From the NCBI RefSeq assembly GCF_020283565.1, contig NC_060061.1, positions 43,313,362 to 43,377,361 of the forward strand: 64,000 nt of DNA, given 5' to 3'. A program made the position numbers and the translations under genes. Origin of the DNA: Trifolium pratense (lineage: Eukaryota; Streptophyta; Magnoliopsida; Fabales; Fabaceae). The notes below the pieces were generated by a model, which saw only the letters and a list, made by a program, of their open reading frames with translations, ran no database searches and was not told where the DNA came from. Each line of letters opens with the position of its first letter. Position 1 is the stretch's first letter. Below are positions 46,334-57,340 of this stretch, one piece after another.

Positions 46334-48657
46334 TTATATAGATGGTAAATTGTCAAGCCATCCATCATTATTTATGAAAGATGACAAAGTATATTCATTT
46401 AAGTTTAAGTCTTTTGGTTTCTTCTCCCACTCGACACGTTTCTTAGTATCAGCCCCAGGTCCTGTACAATTGACTTCTGCAAATGTGGTCTCGTTCCTGC
46501 ATTGTTTACAAATTAACAGAAAATGTTACATTAGAAGAATTGGAATGTTGACAAAAGAAATATTCATTTTCTTGAGTATGTATATATAAATTTTCAAAAC
46601 TAACAAATTTATCATCTCAATTTAATAAAACTCCAATCTAATATCACTTGTTACTTATAAAAATATATCACAACTAATTTTTTTATAGACAAAGAGAATA
46701 CATTACATACGAGTATACCATATGATTCTTACTTTTCAAAGTCGTGCAAAAAGATATGAATACCATTGATTTTAATTACTAGTTTTGCAAAATTTACAAA
46801 CATTGGCAACTAAACATGAGGGTTGTCGTCCTCATTGCGGGACTCATAAGCTAACACCTCACGGCACATGCTGACGACAGACATGCACCACCCGTGTCCG
46901 CATTTTGGATGGCACTGCTCTTTCATTACTTTTTGGCTTTTCTATAATGTAACAAAAAACAAAATAAAAAAAACTTACTCTTGGCCTTTCTTTGAATCCC
47001 AAGCAACCCATCCTTGAGGGGTAACCACCGAAGAAAAATATGTTTCCCAAAATATAACTCTTGCGTAAGGGGCCCAAGGTCTTCCAAGATTCACCTCACC
47101 ATTTCCAACAACTGACCCTCCTCTAAAAACATATCCACTTGGATCATTTGGGTTATCCCTACGTTGTGCTGTCACAAAACCTGAAGGCATAGAGTCTCCT
47201 TGAGTAGCATTCATCACACAATTCTACAACAAGTCAAAATCCATGAAATAAAAAATCTTAGTGGTAATAGATTAAAACATGAGGTGTGAGCTTATTCGTA
47301 TTAACTTGACTTTGTCTTATTTTTAGTATTAACTCTTTGATTTTTATAGGAAGAGGCTTCCAGTAATTTAGAATTGTGCCACAATATAAGTGAATTATGA
47401 CAAAAAATTGTTCCCACAATAAATTGAACTCGGATTCTTTCAAACCATTCGTCTTAGGGGAAACTCGTAACTTGACTCTGTAATTTCAATGGACATATTT
47501 CAAATTCCACCTGGAATAGTTGTAAAAATGACACATTAATCTGTTCTTGACGAAAAAAATAACTTCTCTTCTCCATTTTTTTTATAAAAATGAAGAGTAA
47601 GAACAATAAAAACAAATGAAAATTTTATATAACTATTAGATTGTGTAGAAGTGGTTAATGTATTTAATCAAAATGAACAAGCACAGTTGATATCTGAGTT
47701 TGATCCTTAATGATGGAAGAATTTGTGGTCAAGCTTTACCTATTTTCCAACCAATCACATAATAGTCTAGTAATTGAGAGGCTGCTTGTCCATAATATAA
47801 TGTTGGTGACAAAAAAAATAAAGTATTACCTCAAAATAAGATTGACCAGCACCACAAATGAAGTCATCTTCACCTTGAATATAACAATTTTTGAAGTATT
47901 GGCGCCCCTTTGATGAAAGCAAAGTATCTTGATAACCAATGAAACTACAATCAAAAATTGCAGTCTTATCACCATATATAGACGTTGCTACTGCCGGTCC
48001 ATTATATCCAAACGTGTTCTACAATTGTACACACCTTATAAAACAATTGAATAGTTATAAAATACGTTGAAAATAGACTATTTCTAACACTTCTTTTACG
48101 TACCTGGAATTTAATGCCACTCAAAATTACATTATGTGGAGATGAATGAAATGTCGCACTCATGGATTGGCCACCATCGTGAAATGATTTGTCGTAAGTA
48201 ATGATTGTGTTATTGCTACCCGATCCTTTTAAAATAATGCACGGCATTCTAGCATCTATAAGAACTTGTTCCCTACACATTTTTCCAAATATATAAGAGT
48301 CTATTTGTTATAGCTTTCTACGAGTATGAAGGTGAAAACATAACAATAAATTTATTTAATACTATAAGCTAATTAACATTTAACATTTCAAATTGCTTTG
48401 TATATGTTCTTATATTAAAAATATAAAACTTACTTGTATGTGCCAGGATTTATATTAATCATAACCCATCGATCATTTGGCTTCTTTATAGAATTAATGG
48501 CAGCTTGAATTGTTTGGAATGCTCCTTTTTTTTGTTGGTCAACAGTGATGGTATTAACAATTTGCTTCCCACCACAATCAATGGCTCTACCAAAATAAAA
48601 ATAACTAATAAACAATACTACTAAATGGAACATTATTGGTGGTGGAAGCAACTTCAT
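46334..48657 (-). CDS. Pectin methylesterase, PME29-like clade
   Basis: Five exons (minus): 48657-48434, 48272-48116, 48018-47830, 47223-46979 and 46496-46334; 325 residues, all GT-AG. It removes methyl esters from cell-wall homogalacturonan after secretion. The chosen start gives a signal peptide (MKLLPPPIMFHLVVLFISYF); in-frame ATGs up to 48756 exist. There is no PMEI pro-domain (type II). Conserved blocks are GTYKEQVLID, GPAVATS, YQDTLL (Gln and Asp of the active site), GEDDFICG (second Asp, usually VDFIFG) and LGRPWAPYARVIF (Arg). The first catalytic Gln of the usual GQAVAL block is replaced by Pro, as I recall for the PME29 branch. The C-terminal CTGPGADTKKRVEW is typical. Upstream of exon 1 is AT-rich DNA. 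Confidence 0.9.
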
Positions 48658-49680
48658 ATTTTGTGACAAAGATATCATGCCTTCAAGTATAAATACACTT
48701 AAAAAAATTGGGCACCTCTTCTTCATTCTATCTTCCCGAGTGAGAAAATAATACAAAATGGAATATTATTGAAGGTTGTTGAAAATTAATAAATCAAAAT
48801 TGATATATTTTTTTGGTCAAATATTAAATCCTCTTAAATCTTAATGTGTGTATATAATAATTTTCCTAATTTTATACTATTACTTTTTAATCCGATTTTC
48901 CTAATTATACAAGAATAATTTTTTGGGACAAAATACTTAAAAAGGTTGATCAACTGGTTTCCTAATTAGTAAAAAAAATAAATAATGGTTTTCTAAGACG
49001 ACAATGAGCATTAATTTATCACCTCTTTCCTTTTATATTGACCAAAATCATCTCTTAATTTTCATTTTTTCTGATTTATCATCAAAAAAAGAGATTTGAA
49101 AGATCCATGTGTGTTTTTTTGGTTGGAAGGCTAATCAAAACAAGAAGAAGTAAACTAGAAACAAAACAAAAACAATGAACTATTCTTTAAGAAAAATAAT
49201 TCCAATTGTGTCACTCCAAAAAAGATAAAAAATGCTTTCCAACGATAAGCCTGAACTAAGATATCAACATAGGATAAACCGTGGACTAATGTGAAAAAAC
49301 CGTGGCCTAAGCCTTATGCCACTGTTTTTTTGCCTTTTGACCACTCTTTTTGACATACAGTCTATGATAAAAAATGTTGTAGTGGGATAAAGCTCCAAAT
49401 TTAACTAAGAAAAAATCCATGTGTTTCATGTATGGTTTTTAAGATGTAGGATCATTTTTTATTTGAATGTGAACATTCCTTTGCTAATTAAAGATACTTC
49501 TAAGAATATTATAGAAATAAATAAATATACTTTTATAAAATATAACATGGATATTGAATGCAATGTACTTTATCGATTTGAATAAATGAATATCTTTTAT
49601 TTTGGTTAAAAATATGGATATTCAATGAAATTACACTCCTATTACATTATTAACCATTATTAAAAAAAATAGATTTAATT
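48658..49680. other. AT-rich spacer between pectinesterase and LINE
   Basis: No gene was recognised. It includes the pectinesterase promoter region; a TATTTATA on the minus strand (about 48686-48693) is the nearest TATA-like motif. The words 'gatttgaataaatga' occur at about 49573 and 49680. Confidence 0.45.
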
Positions 49681-52600
49681 GATTTGAATAAATGATTTGA
49701 ACATGGAAGCTTACCAATTTACGTGGTTCAAGAGTTTGGGTACAGATAGAGCGGTCGAGGTGAAGTTGGATCGAGCCCTCTCAACAGAAGCTTGGTGTCA
49801 AATTTTTCCTAATGCAAGACTAGAGTGTCTGACTGCAACATCGTCTGATCACTACCCCCTTTGGTTATCATGTGATCCTTCAAATTCTTTCTCCATTTCG
49901 AATAAACATTTCAAATTCGAAAATGCTTGGTTAGTTGAGCCTGAGTTTGAGAGATTTGTGCGGCAGTGCTGGCAACTGTCTTCAACACAAGGTATTGTCA
50001 ATAAACTTGAACTGTGTGCATCTGATATGATTAGCTGGAGTAAAAAACATTTCCAAAACCTGCGAAAGGACATTGATAAATATCATAAAAAGCTGGAGCA
50101 GGTTCGGGACCATGTTGATAATTCAAATCTTAATTATTATAATGCCTTGAAGAGGAGATTATCTTCCCTCCTTAGACAAGATGATGTTTTTTGGAAGCAA
50201 CGTGCCAAAACATTTTGGTATAAGAACGGTGATTTAAATACGAAGTTTTTTCATGCTGCTGCTACTGCAAGGAAGAAAGTGAACAGGATTACTCGTTTAT
50301 ATGATGCTAATGGGATAGAGTGTCGTTCCCAAGAGGGTATGATGGCAATTGCTAAAGATTATTTTTCATCTCTCTACCAGAAACAGAATAGCTCCCGTGA
50401 TATGGTGCTAAATGCATTAACTCCATCAGTGACTAGTGATGATAACAATATGTTGACAGCACCTTTCACCTTTGATGAGTTTAAGGATGCCATTTTCTCT
50501 ATGCAAGCTGATAAATGTCCAGGCCCGGATGGTTTTAATACGGGATTTTATCAACACTTTTGGGATATGTGTGGGCATGAAATATACACAGCAGGTTGTT
50601 CTTGGCTGGAATCAGGTTCCTTTCCAACTACTCTGAACTCGACTAATATTGCGTTAATTCCTAAAGGTGACAACCAAACTTCCATGAAAGATTGGAGACC
50701 TATAGCATTATGTAATGTTCTTTATAAGGTGGTGGCAAAAGTACTTGCTAACAGGCTGAAGCATGTTCTTGATAAATGTATATCTGAATATCAGTCGGCG
50801 TTTGTTCCTGGGAGATCAATCTTAGACAATGCTATGACCGCTATTGAGATTGTTCATCATATGAAGTCTAAGACCAGAGGAAAGCAAGGCGAAGTAGCGC
50901 TTAAACTGGATATCAGCAAAGCGTATGATAGGATAGATTGGGATTATTTAAAGGATGTTCAGAGCACTTTGGGTTTCTCTCAAAAATGGATCTCATGGAT
51001 CATGCTATGTGTTGAAACCGTGGATTACTCGGTCATTTTCAATGAGAACATGGTGGGCCCTATTGTACCCGGGAGAGGATTACGTCAAGGTGATCCATTA
51101 TCGCCTTATTTATTTATCATGTGTGCTGAGGGTTTGTCGGCACTTATCCGGAAAGCCGAGGATAGAGGTGATATTCATGGGGCCAAAATTTGTCGAAATG
51201 CACCCATTGTTTCTCACTTATTATTTGCAGATGACTGTTTCCTCTTTTTTAGAGCAGAAGAAAATGAGGCTTTAGTTATGAAGAACATTCTCTCTACTTA
51301 TGAAATTGCTTCAGGCCAATCAATAAATTTGTTGAAATCTGAGGTCTACTTCAGCAGAAATGTCTTATCTCCTATCAAGAATTCAATAGCTAATTTATTA
51401 GGAGTGCAACAAGTTCCGGGGACTGGAAAATATCTCGGACTACCTTCTATGGTAGGTCGAAGTAAAAAGGCCACTTTCAAGTTCATCAAGGATAGAATTT
51501 GGAAAAAGATTAATTCTTGGAGCAGCCGTTGTCTCTCTCAAGCAGGCAGGGAGGTTATGATCAAGTTAGTTCTGCAATCTATTCCATCTTACATTATGAG
51601 TATTTTCTTAATTCCACACTCTCTTAGTGATGAAATTGAGAAGATGATGAATTCGTTCTGGTGGGGCCACAATCAGGAGCAGGCTAAAGGTATTCATTGG
51701 TTATCATGGGAACGCTTAGCGATGCACAAAAATGTTGGTGGCTTGGGTTTTAAGAGCATTACCGCTTTTAATTATGCAATGCTTGGTAAGCAGGCCTGGA
51801 ACTTATTAACCAATCCAGGTAGTTTAATCACTAGAATTTTCAAAGCTAAATATTTTCCTCAAAGTGATTTTCTTAGTTCAAGCATTGGTCACAACCCAAG
51901 TTACGTTTGGCGTAGCATTTGGAGTGCAAAGTTTGTAGTGAGAAATGGTTACCAATGGGTGGTTGGGTCTGGGCATGACATTCCTATGTGGAATCATAGG
52001 TGGATTTCAGATGGGTCAACCATTCCAACACCACCAAATTTGCATGAGGAACTAGCAAATATGACTATATCTGACATCTTCATAGGCAATGAAAAAAGGT
52101 GGAATGCCCCTTTAATTCAAGACCTTGTAGATGACAATACTGCAACAAAAATTCTCAAAACTCCTCTTCTTGCGTCGGTTCAGAATGATCGGATTATTTG
52201 GAGATATGAGAAGAATGGTATTTATTCTGTTAAAAGTGCTTATCGTTACTGCATTGTGGATGCTATTGATACTTCTCACCTACAAGTTCCGGGACACTGG
52301 AATTTAATCTGGACGATAAAATCTCCACCTAAATTAAGGAATTTTCTTTGGAGGTTATGTCGTAACTGTGTTCCAACTAGAGTTCGCCTTAACGCAAAAG
52401 GGGTTAATTGTCCAAATTCTTGTGTGCTATGTGATGATGGCTTAGAAGACAGTCACCATGTTTTCATTTTGTGCAAAAATAGTGAATCTCTGTGGCGGAA
52501 TGTGGGTTGGTGGAACATGATACAACAACACATTAATAATAATGCCGAAATTACTGGTACAATTTTTTCTGTGTTGCAGGTTCTTGGAACAGCTGAACAC

Positions 52601-53307
52601 TCTCTCTTTGCAGCGTTGTTAAGGAGTATATGGCAGCAACGGAATAATAAAATATGGAAGAATCATAGTGAAACACTACATGTGGTGTGTGACCGAGCAA
52701 GAAACTTAATCATGGAGTGGAATGTAGCACAGGAACAACAACAACAACAACGACGAACCGTTCCGCAACAACATGTTGACTCGGTATGGTCAAAACCACC
52801 TGTAGGAAGATATAAGTGTAATGTTGATGCTTCTTTCTCTACAAGGCGCAATAGGACAGGGATTGGTATTTGTATCCGAGACGATCAAGGGAGTTTTGTC
52901 CTTGCAAAAACTGAATGGTTTCCCCCCATTCTCGATGTCGACACCGGAGAAGCGGTAGGTTTGCTCCATGCTTTGACGTGGATCCAAGAGTTGCAATTGG
53001 AGAATGTAGACTTTGAACTTGACTCTAAGAATGTTGTTGCAAAGTTTCATAGCAAAGCAAGAGATATTTCTGGGTTAGGAGATGTCATTAAAGATTGTCA
53101 ATATATTCATAACTCTCATTTTAGAAACTCTCGGGTTGAGTTTGTTAGGAGACAAGCCAATGAGGCCGCTCATATATTAGCAAATGTGGCCTCATCTCTA
53201 GCTAGTTTCCATATTTTCATTGATGTACCCTCTTGTATCGATTCTATTATTGCTAATGAAATGTCATGAGTTTCCTTCGGTCAAAAAAAAAAAAAAAAGA
53301 TTTAATT
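49671..53307 (+). mobile_element. 5'-truncated LINE (non-LTR retrotransposon) with target duplication
   Basis: The body runs from about 49681 to the A-run at 53283-53297. AGATTTAATT occurs directly before (49671-49680) and directly after the A-run (53298-53307), a probable 10-base target duplication. About 3.6 kb remains of an element normally 5-7 kb long: ORF1 and most of the endonuclease are missing. The insertion hit the end of a foldback MITE (53299-53660). Confidence 0.85.
49697..53269 (+). CDS. LINE ORF2: end of endonuclease, reverse transcriptase, RNase H
   Basis: An uninterrupted 1190-codon frame; the first ATG is probably not a real start because the element is 5'-truncated. The first 60 residues are the C-terminal edge of the endonuclease (YQFTWFKS, VKLDRAL, SSDHYPL). 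The reverse transcriptase follows with LIPKGDN..DWRPIALCNVLYK, QSAFVPGRSILDN, LKLDISKAYDRIDW, GLRQGDPLSPYLF and the catalytic FADD (about residue 513). Next is the zinc-binding RVT tail (about 850-950, with WRLCRNCVPTRVRL) and an RNase H-like domain (YKCNVDASF, then VEFVRRQANEAAH). The frame ends just before the poly(A) tail. Plant LINEs of this type are L1-clade. The clean frame suggests recent insertion; without the endonuclease it cannot move by itself. Confidence 0.93.
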   Translation: MNMEAYQFTWFKSLGTDRAVEVKLDRALSTEAWCQIFPNARLECLTATSSDHYPLWLSCDPSNSFSISNKHFKFENAWLVEPEFERFVRQCWQLSSTQGIVNKLELCASDMISWSKKHFQNLRKDIDKYHKKLEQVRDHVDNSNLNYYNALKRRLSSLLRQDDVFWKQRAKTFWYKNGDLNTKFFHAAATARKKVNRITRLYDANGIECRSQEGMMAIAKDYFSSLYQKQNSSRDMVLNALTPSVTSDDNNMLTAPFTFDEFKDAIFSMQADKCPGPDGFNTGFYQHFWDMCGHEIYTAGCSWLESGSFPTTLNSTNIALIPKGDNQTSMKDWRPIALCNVLYKVVAKVLANRLKHVLDKCISEYQSAFVPGRSILDNAMTAIEIVHHMKSKTRGKQGEVALKLDISKAYDRIDWDYLKDVQSTLGFSQKWISWIMLCVETVDYSVIFNENMVGPIVPGRGLRQGDPLSPYLFIMCAEGLSALIRKAEDRGDIHGAKICRNAPIVSHLLFADDCFLFFRAEENEALVMKNILSTYEIASGQSINLLKSEVYFSRNVLSPIKNSIANLLGVQQVPGTGKYLGLPSMVGRSKKATFKFIKDRIWKKINSWSSRCLSQAGREVMIKLVLQSIPSYIMSIFLIPHSLSDEIEKMMNSFWWGHNQEQAKGIHWLSWERLAMHKNVGGLGFKSITAFNYAMLGKQAWNLLTNPGSLITRIFKAKYFPQSDFLSSSIGHNPSYVWRSIWSAKFVVRNGYQWVVGSGHDIPMWNHRWISDGSTIPTPPNLHEELANMTISDIFIGNEKRWNAPLIQDLVDDNTATKILKTPLLASVQNDRIIWRYEKNGIYSVKSAYRYCIVDAIDTSHLQVPGHWNLIWTIKSPPKLRNFLWRLCRNCVPTRVRLNAKGVNCPNSCVLCDDGLEDSHHVFILCKNSESLWRNVGWWNMIQQHINNNAEITGTIFSVLQVLGTAEHSLFAALLRSIWQQRNNKIWKNHSETLHVVCDRARNLIMEWNVAQEQQQQQRRTVPQQHVDSVWSKPPVGRYKCNVDASFSTRRNRTGIGICIRDDQGSFVLAKTEWFPPILDVDTGEAVGLLHALTWIQELQLENVDFELDSKNVVAKFHSKARDISGLGDVIKDCQYIHNSHFRNSRVEFVRRQANEAAHILANVASSLASFHIFIDVPSCIDSIIANEMS

Positions 53308-53660
53308 AGTATTTTGGTCCCTTAAAGAATGTTTTGGTTTTACATTCGTCCTTTAGTAATTAAATATTCTTCTTTGGTCCCTCAAAGTTTGCCACATTGT
53401 CCCTTCTGTTAATGTTTTTGCCAAAATCGTTAATTTTAGGATGACCAATATGAAACCTATTAAACTAACCAATATAAAATCTAATAAACTACATAAGGGA
53501 CCAATATGAAACCAAAATTAACGTTTTCTGCAAAAAGTTAACAGAAATGACCAATATAGCAAGCATATATATTTTAAGAGACCAAAGATGAACGTTTAAT
53601 TATTAAGGGACCAATGTAAAACTAAAAAAATCTTTAAAGGACTAAAATACTAATTAAACC
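53299..53660. mobile_element. Foldback MITE of the 'ggtccc' type
   Basis: The left end GATTTAATTAGTATTTTGGT and the reverse complement of the right end GGTTTAATTAGTATTTTAGT match, with further inverted similarity inside ('ggtcccttaaag' against 'ctttaaaggacta'). About 360 bp, non-coding. The LINE has inserted exactly at its left terminus, so its own target duplication cannot be read. Confidence 0.7.
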
Positions 53661-54139
53661 AAAAATTTACTATATATTTGTTGATTGACATTAATTTGTA
53701 TTCATAAGTAATCATAATTTAATCATTCCAGATGAATATTTTCCTTTATTTTATAATAATGAATATTTTTTTCTTTTTATGTCTTTACCATTCGTCCTTA
53801 GTGCATTTCATTCAATATAAATGTATGAATATATGTTAACATATCGATAAAAATATGGAAACTAGCTAAAGATGAATTCATGCAATCATTTTAGCAAGAT
53901 TGTGGGCACCTTCATTTATTTGTCTCGTGAACTCTAGATAAAATATTTTTGTACTCATTAATAATAGCACTGAAATATGAGATGTTTGGTTTGTTACTAT
54001 AAAGGTTGTCAATCGGTACTTGTTTAGAATCCACCTCAAAATCTATACTGTGTAATTGTACATTTGCCTAGAGCATTCAAGAGAGTCGATCGCCTCACTT
54101 GTATCCACATCAATAATGGGTGAAAACTGTGAGGTGGGA
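53661..54139. other. AT-rich spacer with no recognised feature
   Basis: No gene, repeat family or structured RNA was recognised. Confidence 0.4.
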
Positions 54140-55850
54140 TGGGTAGCTGACGGTGGTTCTGCAAGTGCATAAAATCGCTACCAAGTAATAAAGTGATAAG
54201 TTTATCGTTCTCAACAAAGATTGTGCAAAATTACTAGTTTCGCTTAAGAATTGGATAGTTGCATTCGCTTTGGTATTTGAAAAGGTATCTTTGCGGGTAT
54301 TTTAGTAAATTGCAGGAAATAAAAGACTGAATTTAAATGACAAAAAATAAAAAGTGTGTGTGTGACCACACAGGGTGGTTGGTCGGATCCCTCCCTTACT
54401 TATGCTTGGGTGTTCAACTCTTTCCCTCTATCAGGAATTAGACTATTGAAAATAGGTTAGAAGAAGGCAAAATTACATTACAGGTCCTTTATCTTATTTT
54501 TTTGTAACAGTTTGGTCCTTTATCTTTTTTTTGTAACAATTTGGTCCTTTATCTTTTTTTTCGTAACACTTTGGTCCTTATCTTATTTATTTATAAAAAA
54601 TAAAGGACCAAAGTGTTACAAATAAAAAAAGATAAAGGATCAAACTGTTACAAAAAAGGGACTAAAATGTTACAAATAAAAAAAAATAAAGGACTAAAGT
54701 GTTACAAATAAAAGATAAAGGACCAAAATGTTACAAAAAAAAGATAAAGGACCAAAGTGTTATAAAAAAATAAGATAAAGGACTTGTAGTGTAATTTTGC
54801 CTTAGAAGAAATATCATTACCTATTTCTATTTCAAGCTCTAAAGTGTCTTTAAAGGTTGCCCTTACTTTATTTAAACATCATTACCCAGAATTCCACTTT
54901 TTCGTTTAAACTTTGGTCTCATTACCCTGGTGACCCATAAATTATAAGCTATCATGTGTGCCTAAAATTAGTTACTTTACTCAGAAGCAACTCTGTAAAG
55001 GTAGAAATTATTGCGCGTTCTAATCATATACTAAGACCTCAGATACTGAATTTAATGGTCTCATGTTGGCCCTAGCATACCGTCCTTCGTTCGGGATTAC
55101 TAGCTTCGTTTCCTATGCAATATTCACTAAGTCATTAGATTTTATTCTGATGTGATCAATATTAAAATAAATATAATACCAGACAATAAAAGAGTTTGCA
55201 ATAAGAAAACAATTGAATTATACCCAAATTACAATGTATTACAAAACCAAGCATTCGTAAGGGAGTTCCTCGACTCCACCTAACCTAGGAAAAATAAATT
55301 ACAAAAAGCAGAAAAAAAAGAACCTTGTTGGCCTTGGAGTTCCTTGGCCTCCTTGCCTTCTCCTGAGAGTTCTCCTAACTCTTGAATGTGGTGGAATATT
55401 TTGGAATGTTTGTGAATGAATAATACTGGAGGAAGGAGGCTCTATTTATAGTTTTTCAGCTGGGTTTGAGATTTTTCCGCGTATACATCGCACCCATCGT
55501 GGCCATGATGGATCCTATTGTGGTGCGATGAAAGATCTTCTCAGGATTTTCTGCGTATTTTTCAAGTCATCATCGTGCCACGATGACAAGCCATCATGCC
55601 ACGATGGAAAAGATTTTCTGCAGATTTTTTTCAATTTAACTGTCTTCTCATCGCGCCACGTTGAACCTCATCGTGGGTACGATGGTTGCGCTGCTCTATT
55701 TCATTTTTGTCCTTTTTTGCTACCTTTTCCACTTTTCTTGCTTCTGAGTCCTGTAACTTCACTTTTCCCGATTTTTGCTTGCTTTTGGGCTTCAATTACT
55801 AATAAAACTAACCTAAATTACTACTAAAAACAACATATAATTGGCTCTCA
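54140..55850 (-). mobile_element. LTR-like unclassified repeat, interrupted by a foldback MITE
   Basis: On the minus strand a TATA box CTATAAATAGAG (55441-55452) is followed by a leader-like stretch, and the far end (about 54160-54230) has 'cttggtagcgattttatgca', a motif I associate with plant retroelement LTRs. Upstream of the TATA box (55490-55690) the palindromic word CATCGTGCCACGATG recurs with changes. No coding region remains and no boundary could be fixed. The MITE at 54466-54801 is inserted within it. Confidence 0.35.
54457..54810. mobile_element. Foldback MITE with 9-bp target duplication
   Basis: The element is 54466-54801 (336 bp) with ends GGCAAAATTACA and its complement TGTAATTTTGCC, flanked by TTAGAAGAA at 54457-54465 and 54802-54810. 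The arms are built of a repeated word, GGTCCTTTATCTT plus a T-run and GTAACA, present about four times in the left arm and, inverted, about six times in the right arm. A nine-base duplication suggests a Mutator-type source. Confidence 0.88.
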
Positions 55851-56180
55851 TTTAGACACTCTTTAAGAATTTCAAATAGAAAATTTATTTATTTAAAAAA
55901 TTAAATATTTTATTTTTCAATGCATTAAAATTACATGTCCTAAGAGCACTTGTTCATATTTATCTTTTAATCCCTAAATATTTTTCCTTACATACTTTCA
56001 ATCTTGTTATACTTTAGTAAATATAATTTTGTGTATAGTTTTTTTTTTTCTTGAATAGAAATTTACTACACCCTTCATTACATATTATAAGCCAAAAAAA
56101 TAATAAAATACACTCATTAAAAAAAAAGTAAAATATAATAATTTGAAATATGAATTTTAACCGCAAAGATTGAATTTCCA

Positions 56181-56974
56181 ATTTCAACTAGGGGTGTACA
56201 TGGGTTGGGCAAACCCGGTCGACCCGGTCAAACCCACCCAATCCAACCAAAAAAGTGGGTTGGGTCGGGCAAGTGGGTGAATATGGATTTCAAAAATGAA
56301 AAACCCATTAAAAAAATCGAGTTTCGGGTAAAACCGAACCCAAAAAACCCACTAACCCACTAGTGCTATGTTTTTTGAAATTTTTTTATGGAAATACTAA
56401 AGATTTTTTCATTTGATTATTAAATATTTTTATATTGAAAATAAGTTATACTATTTTTTACGAAAATATAAAAAGATTGAATAATTTTTATGAACAAATA
56501 TAATAATTTTTCGCATTATTTTTTTAAAATTTTAAAAAATTGAATAATTTTCATAAACAAATATAGTGAATCATGGTTTAGTCATTTGATATTAAAAAAA
56601 CAAAAAAATCATTTGGATAACACGCTATCCAACCGGTAAATTAATAGATTTACACAAAAAAATGGGTGATTATTTTTTATAGTGAAAAAAAGTTACCCTA
56701 TTTTTCAAGAAAATATACTGATTGAGTTATTTTTTATGAAAAAATATTATGATTCAACATTTAGATATTTAATATTAAAAAAATAGAAAAAAAATTTGGG
56801 TAACCCACAACCCAACCCAATCCAACCCGGAAATTAGTGGATTTACCCAACCCGACCCAATGTTATAATGGGTGGTTATTTTACTAAACCCAACCCGGAG
56901 TACCATATGTGGTTTGGGTTTTGGTTTTGGCCAAACCCAACTCAATCCGGCCCATGTACACCCCTAATTTCAAC
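56181..56974. mobile_element. hAT-type MITE with 8-bp target duplication
   Basis: The element is 56189-56966 (778 bp) with ends TAGGGGTGTACATGG and CCATGTACACCCCTA, flanked by ATTTCAAC (56181-56188 and 56967-56974). Subterminal stretches are full of GGGTTGGG and CCCAACCC words in both orientations. The centre is AT-rich and non-coding. It ends about 90 bases before the possible upstream LeuRS exon. Confidence 0.9.
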
Positions 56975-57054
56975 CCTTATTACTATTTTTACGGTCAAAC
57001 CCTTTATATTTACTATTTTTACAGTTTTAGTTATTCTAATTAATTACTATTACC

Positions 57055-57340
57055 ATGCTTTGCAGTAACAATAACACAGTAGCAGGTGAGTGCAGTGAAC
57101 CCGACCCAAAACAACAAAAACCCTTCATCCTTTCCTTTCTCTATGCCACTGCCGCTATCTTGTTTATGTTCATTTCTCGAACCTCATCGTCGCTCACACA
57201 AAGGTACTTTACATCACAAACCCTAACCCTAACCCTAAACCCTTTCTCTTTAATCTCATCTCTATTAATCAATTTTCTTATCATACAGGTTTAACAAATA
57301 TCTAGCTTCAGCGCTGAATCAATTTCGCGGAACAACCGAT
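57055..57340 (+). other. Leader region of LeuRS with a possible in-frame upstream coding exon
   Basis: An ATG at 57055 opens a frame to a good GT donor (after AAAG, 57203). A good acceptor (ATACAG) precedes 57289. Splicing 57055-57203 to 57289-57340 keeps the frame into the main LeuRS ATG at 57341 and would add 67 residues. Translation from the in-frame ATG at 57166 would give a 30-residue extension starting MFISRTSSSLTQRF with no acid in its first 29 residues, resembling a mitochondrial presequence. The usual cytosolic form starts at 57341, so this may be just a spliced 5' leader. Confidence 0.45.
57218..57243 (+). promoter_or_regulatory. telo-box cluster in the LeuRS leader intron
   Basis: Three overlapping CCCTAA units plus a final CCC, starting with AAACCCTAA. 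Such clusters are typical of leaders of plant translation genes. Location within the presumed leader intron is by inference. Confidence 0.6.
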
